Source of the DNA: Clostridiales bacterium
GTDB taxonomy: Bacteria > Bacillota > Clostridia > Oscillospirales > QAMX01
Assembly (NCBI GenBank): GCA_003149835.1
Contig: QAMX01000102.1
Coordinates: forward strand, 12,593-23,095
Length of the DNA stretch: 10,503 bases
Direction: 5' to 3'
Of the stretch, positions 7,242-10,503 are shown in pieces. Position numbers and translations under genes: made by a program. Every line of letters begins with the position of its first letter. Positions within the stretch are counted from its first letter, which is position 1. Under the pieces are notes generated by a model. The model was not told the DNA's origin and ran no database searches. It saw only the letters and a program-made list of their open reading frames with translations.

Positions 7242-7270
7242 ATGATACAACGAATAAAATCATCGGTCAA
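7242..7270 (-). promoter_or_regulatory. Sigma-A promoter of smpB
   Basis: On the minus strand, TTGACC (7270-7265), 17 bp, TATCAT (7247-7242). The predicted start is near 7235, about 23 bases before the ATG and just in front of the AGGAAGAGG site. Confidence 0.75.
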
Positions 7271-7517
7271 GTGTTTTTTTGACTGGGCCTCGTTTTTTTG
7301 CTGCGCCGAAAGGAAAAGAACGCGCGGTGAGGCAGGGCTAACGACAGGCAAAGGACAGAGAGCTGATTCATAAAAAAGAAATGATGCAAACCATGCGCCG
7401 ATTTTGGACACTATATAATGGGTAAGATTCAATGCGTTCTGCCGATACAATACGTTATGTGATTATATATGTACACCTATTAAACATAATAATGAAAAAC
7501 AAATATTTTGTTTTACC
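7271..7517. other. Intergenic stretch between smpB and the XRE gene
   Basis: No gene is supported here. The left part (7271-7350) is GC-rich like the rest of the window. From about 7360 it turns AT-rich and stays so up to the XRE gene. A perfect TATAAT lies at 7414-7419, but no matching -35 box stands 16-18 bp before it. Confidence 0.5.
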
Positions 7518-7546
7518 TTGAATTATGAAAGAAAATATGATAAAAT
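7518..7546 (+). promoter_or_regulatory. Probable promoter of the XRE regulator gene
   Basis: TTGAAT (7518-7523), 17 bp, TAAAAT (7541-7546), with an extended TG one base before the -10. A 7-bp inverted repeat, ATATTTT (7503-7509) and AAAATAT (7532-7538), flanks the -35 box and could be an operator for self-repression, although AT-rich DNA gives such repeats by chance. The leader would be short, about 20 bases. Confidence 0.55.
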
Positions 7547-7571
7547 AAAAACAAAAGGGGGATTTTGTCGA

Positions 7572-8234
7572 ATGAAGAGAGAAACATCGCATCTGCCGGC
7601 AAATACGTTTCGTATCAGGTTGAAGGAACAGCGAAAAAAGCATGATCTGTCACAACAGGAATGTGCGGATATTTTTGGTATAGCGCAGTCAACGGTCGGA
7701 AACTGGGAAACAGGCATACGAGAACCGTGCTATGATATGTTGCTGCGGATCATCGATTATTTCCAAATTTCGGCCGACTATATGTTTGGTCTGACCGATG
7801 TGGAAAGGCCGATGGAGAGGTTGAAAGAGGCGTTGCAAACGACACAAAAAGGTCGAAAAATTCCGATTTTTAGGAGAATCGCGTCGATAGAAACGGTTGA
7901 GGACATCCTCGGCTTTGAGGAGATTCCTCAGGCGCTGGCGGACAGCGGAGAGTATTTCGGTTTGAAGGTCTACGATGAGGGGATGGCGCCGCGCATATTC
8001 GGCGGCGATATCATCATTGCGCGCCGGCAGAGCGGGTTCCGAGACGGCCGCGTCGCCGTCGTGACGATTGAGGAGACAGAGGCGCTCTGCCGGAAAGTGG
8101 TCAAGCATGAAAACGGTTTGAGTTTAGTCGCGATGAACAGCGTCTATGAACCGCAGTTTTTTACAAATGAGGAAATCGCAGCACGAAAGGTTCGCATGTA
8201 CGGAGAGGTCGTCGAAGTTCGGGGCAGGCTTTGA
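7572..8234 (+). CDS. XRE-family repressor with S24-like C-terminal domain
   Basis: A 220-residue DNA-binding protein built like phage CI or LexA-type repressors. Residues about 12-73 form a Cro/C1 helix-turn-helix (RLKEQRKKHDLSQQECADIFGI, then QSTVGNWETGIREP and YFQISADYMFGL). After a linker, residues about 97-217 match the S24/LexA fold (FGLKVYDEGMAPRIFGGDIIIA, RDGRVAVV, LVAMNSVYEP). The position of the catalytic serine in the usual G-D-S-M is Gly137 (D-E-G-M), and the usual Ala-Gly cleavage site near residue 104 reads Ala-Ser. Lys175 (CRKVV), the position of the general base, is kept. Self-cleavage is therefore unlikely. The start is the ATG at 7572, because AGGGGG (7556-7561) stands 10 bases before it. 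An in-frame TTG at 7518 lies within the promoter. The AT-rich upstream region suggests possible acquisition from elsewhere. No phage genes are beside it, and its target is unknown. Confidence 0.92.
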   Translation: MKRETSHLPANTFRIRLKEQRKKHDLSQQECADIFGIAQSTVGNWETGIREPCYDMLLRIIDYFQISADYMFGLTDVERPMERLKEALQTTQKGRKIPIFRRIASIETVEDILGFEEIPQALADSGEYFGLKVYDEGMAPRIFGGDIIIARRQSGFRDGRVAVVTIEETEALCRKVVKHENGLSLVAMNSVYEPQFFTNEEIAARKVRMYGEVVEVRGRL

Positions 8235-8255
8235 AGACGGCGGCGATCAACAGTG

Positions 8256-8304
8256 AAACAAGAGGCTCGGAAATACCGTTTCTTTCCGAGCCTCTTGTTT
8301 TTTT
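8256..8304 (+). terminator. Terminator of the XRE gene, possibly bidirectional
   Basis: An 18-bp perfect stem (8256-8273 with 8283-8300, core CAAGAGGCTCGG) and a 9-base loop, ending in seven Ts (8298-8304). It also lies immediately after the stop of the convergent glycosyltransferase gene, where it is followed by only three Ts, so it works best for the XRE gene and may serve both. Confidence 0.93.
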
Positions 8305-8306
8305 GT

Positions 8307-9377
8307 TCAACCGCACTTTTTGGCAAAATAGGCCGCGTTGTGCAGAACCGCCTCGTCCTGCGGGCGATACAGCGCCGCACGGCGGTTCCACTGCTCCGCT
8401 TCGGCATATTTGCCAAGCTTGTCGAAGCACAGACAGAGCTGAATGCAGGGGATAAAATTGTGACAATCCAAGCGGTCGAACGTTTCAGCAACCTTTGAGC
8501 CGTCTGTCATGGCGCGCAAATACCATTCCGCGGCGGCGGCATACAGACCTTTGTTTAGATAGCGTCTCCCCAGCTCACAGCAGGTGACGGAGGAGGGGCA
8601 GCCGTTTTCCAGCGCGAACAGCAGGTAACGCAGCGCGCCGTCAGGATCCTTCGCGGCGTCGCGGCAGGCGGCAAGGTTGCGGCAGAGTTGACCGCGGTCG
8701 GGCGAGGATGCGGGCATAATGGAGAGCAACCGGTAAAAGATCGGTTCGGCTTCTTCAAAACGCCGGTTGTCGGACAACTCTCTCGCATAATAAAACTGTT
8801 CGCGTTCCGACAAGATCGCGCCTTTTTCAATCAGCTTTTCGTAGATGCGCAGATTGCGGCCGGGTTCAGCCGGATGAAGCTTACGGTGTTCGATCGGCGC
8901 GTCGAGCCGGCCGAGCCGGCCGAACGGCCGAATGACTTCGTGAACGGCCCCTTGCCATTCCGCGAGCGGGCAGCGCCGTAGGATGCGCTCGCGCACAATG
9001 CTGAATGAAGGGGAACCGTCGGGATAAAAGGAAAGGTGATAGGGAAGGAGAAGGACGTCGGCATGATCAAACTCCTTCGCTTTTGCCGCTGATATTTTTT
9101 GCGCGCTCAATTCGGGTACGACATCGTCCGCGTCAAGCCAAAGAATATAGTCTCCGCTGGCTTTGGAAAAGGCGAAGTTCCGCGCTGCCGCAAAATTGTC
9201 CGTCCATTGATAGGGAAAAACCTGCGCGCCGTTGGCTTCGGCGATTTCCACAGTCGCGTCTGAGGATCCAGTGTCAGCGACGATAATTTCGTCGGCAAAA
9301 GGCTGGACGCTCCGCAAAACACGCTCGCATACGTCTTCTTCGTTTTTCATAATTAGGCAAACGGAAAGGGTCGCCAT
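8307..9377 (-). CDS. Family 2 glycosyltransferase with TPR-like C-terminus
   Basis: A 356-residue cytoplasmic protein. Residues 1-100 form a GT-A (GT2) nucleotide-sugar-binding domain: MATLSVCLIMKNEE at the N-terminus, IIVADTGSSDAT (31-42), WTDNFAAARNFA (58-69), and the DxD-type metal/sugar site LWLDADD (79-85). WQGAVHEVI (141-149) is typical of the SunS/beta-4-glucosyltransferase-like subgroup. Residues about 190-345 are helical pairs like TPR repeats (FEEAEPIFYRLL, YAAAAEWYLRAM, YAEAEQWNRRAALYRP), which in this subgroup bind protein substrates. It probably transfers a sugar from a nucleotide donor to a protein, and the divergent collagen-like gene, full of threonine, is the obvious candidate (inference). 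The start at 9377 is preferred over the ATG at 9395, because it gives the usual MATxS beginning and GGAGGT (9393-9388) precedes it. No membrane segment is present. Confidence 0.9.
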   Translation of the reverse strand: MATLSVCLIMKNEEDVCERVLRSVQPFADEIIVADTGSSDATVEIAEANGAQVFPYQWTDNFAAARNFAFSKASGDYILWLDADDVVPELSAQKISAAKAKEFDHADVLLLPYHLSFYPDGSPSFSIVRERILRRCPLAEWQGAVHEVIRPFGRLGRLDAPIEHRKLHPAEPGRNLRIYEKLIEKGAILSEREQFYYARELSDNRRFEEAEPIFYRLLSIMPASSPDRGQLCRNLAACRDAAKDPDGALRYLLFALENGCPSSVTCCELGRRYLNKGLYAAAAEWYLRAMTDGSKVAETFDRLDCHNFIPCIQLCLCFDKLGKYAEAEQWNRRAALYRPQDEAVLHNAAYFAKKCG

Positions 9378-9466
9378 ATGTGTGATTACCTCCATAAATG
9401 AGATTCTGACAGAGCCGGACAGATGGACATGAGCGGGAAGTCATGTAGCGAATCTGTGCGCGGCGG

Positions 9467-9506
9467 CATATTTTATAATGAATACGGTTTTCCGCCGCCG
9501 TATCAA
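9467..9506. promoter_or_regulatory. Candidate divergent promoters, glycosyltransferase / collagen-like genes
   Basis: The 154-base gap contains back-to-back signals. For the minus strand, TTGATA (9506-9501), 16 bp, TATTCA (9484-9479). For the + strand, TATAAT (9474-9479) lacks a good -35, and overlaps CATA-TTT-TA (9467-9475), which fits the sigma-K -10 pattern used by late mother-cell spore genes. I see no matching AC-type -35, so sporulation control is only suggested. A 7-bp inverted repeat, GCGGCGG (9460-9466) and CCGCCGC (9492-9498), encloses the -10 boxes. Confidence 0.35.
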
Positions 9507-9531
9507 TTTATTATATGTGTAGGTGACGTAA

Positions 9532-10503
<972 letters not shown>

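Noticed and set aside
7414..7419. Perfect TATAAT in the smpB-XRE gap
   Set aside because: No -35 box at the right distance and no gene start suitably placed downstream. The promoter at 7518-7546 fits the XRE gene better.

Overview
The window looks like chromosomal DNA from a GC-rich, Gram-positive, probably spore-forming member of the Clostridia (an Oscillospirales-type gut or sludge Firmicute would fit). The evidence is strong AGGAGG-type ribosome binding sites, clear sigma-A promoters (TTGACA/TATAAT with 16-17 bp spacers), U-tailed hairpin terminators, a LysR regulator, SmpB, and a cysteine-rich collagen-like surface protein of the type found on spores and cell surfaces of Firmicutes. This lineage call is inference; no rRNA or other phylogenetic marker except smpB is present.

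Layout: (1) 1-660, the 3' part of an unrecognised gene on the + strand, closed by a strong terminator. (2) 661-1061, a GC-rich stretch with no gene I can support. (3) 1062-2783, a minus-strand DUF4838 protein (carbohydrate-enzyme-like, cytoplasmic) with a near-consensus promoter. (4) 3018-4364, a minus-strand CPA2-type cation/proton antiporter, divergent from (5) 4631-5530, a LysR-type regulator. Their promoters physically overlap, so the regulator probably controls the antiporter and itself. (6) 5655-6512, a minus-strand alpha/beta-hydrolase of the acetyl-esterase type, sharing a bidirectional terminator with the LysR gene. (7) 6745-7212, smpB (trans-translation), with its own promoter but no tmRNA gene beside it. 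(8) 7572-8234, an XRE-type repressor with a LexA/CI-like C-terminal domain whose catalytic serine is replaced by glycine. (9) 8307-9377, a minus-strand family 2 glycosyltransferase with a TPR-like helical C-terminus, divergent from (10) 9532 to the window end, a collagen-like protein with a TTG start, a 12-cysteine N-terminal cluster, about 64 Gly-X-Thr/Gln triplets and the beginning of a CBM5/12-like module.

Most genes are single transcription units separated by terminators, i.e. a mosaic of housekeeping and accessory functions rather than one long operon. Two divergent pairs look functional: LysR/antiporter (regulator and target) and glycosyltransferase/collagen-like protein (probable modifying enzyme and its threonine-rich substrate). 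The second pair is the most interesting part of the window: a candidate surface or spore-coat fibre built from a disulfide-capable head, a segmented collagen stalk and a possible sugar-binding module. The window ends inside this gene, so its C-terminus is not visible.
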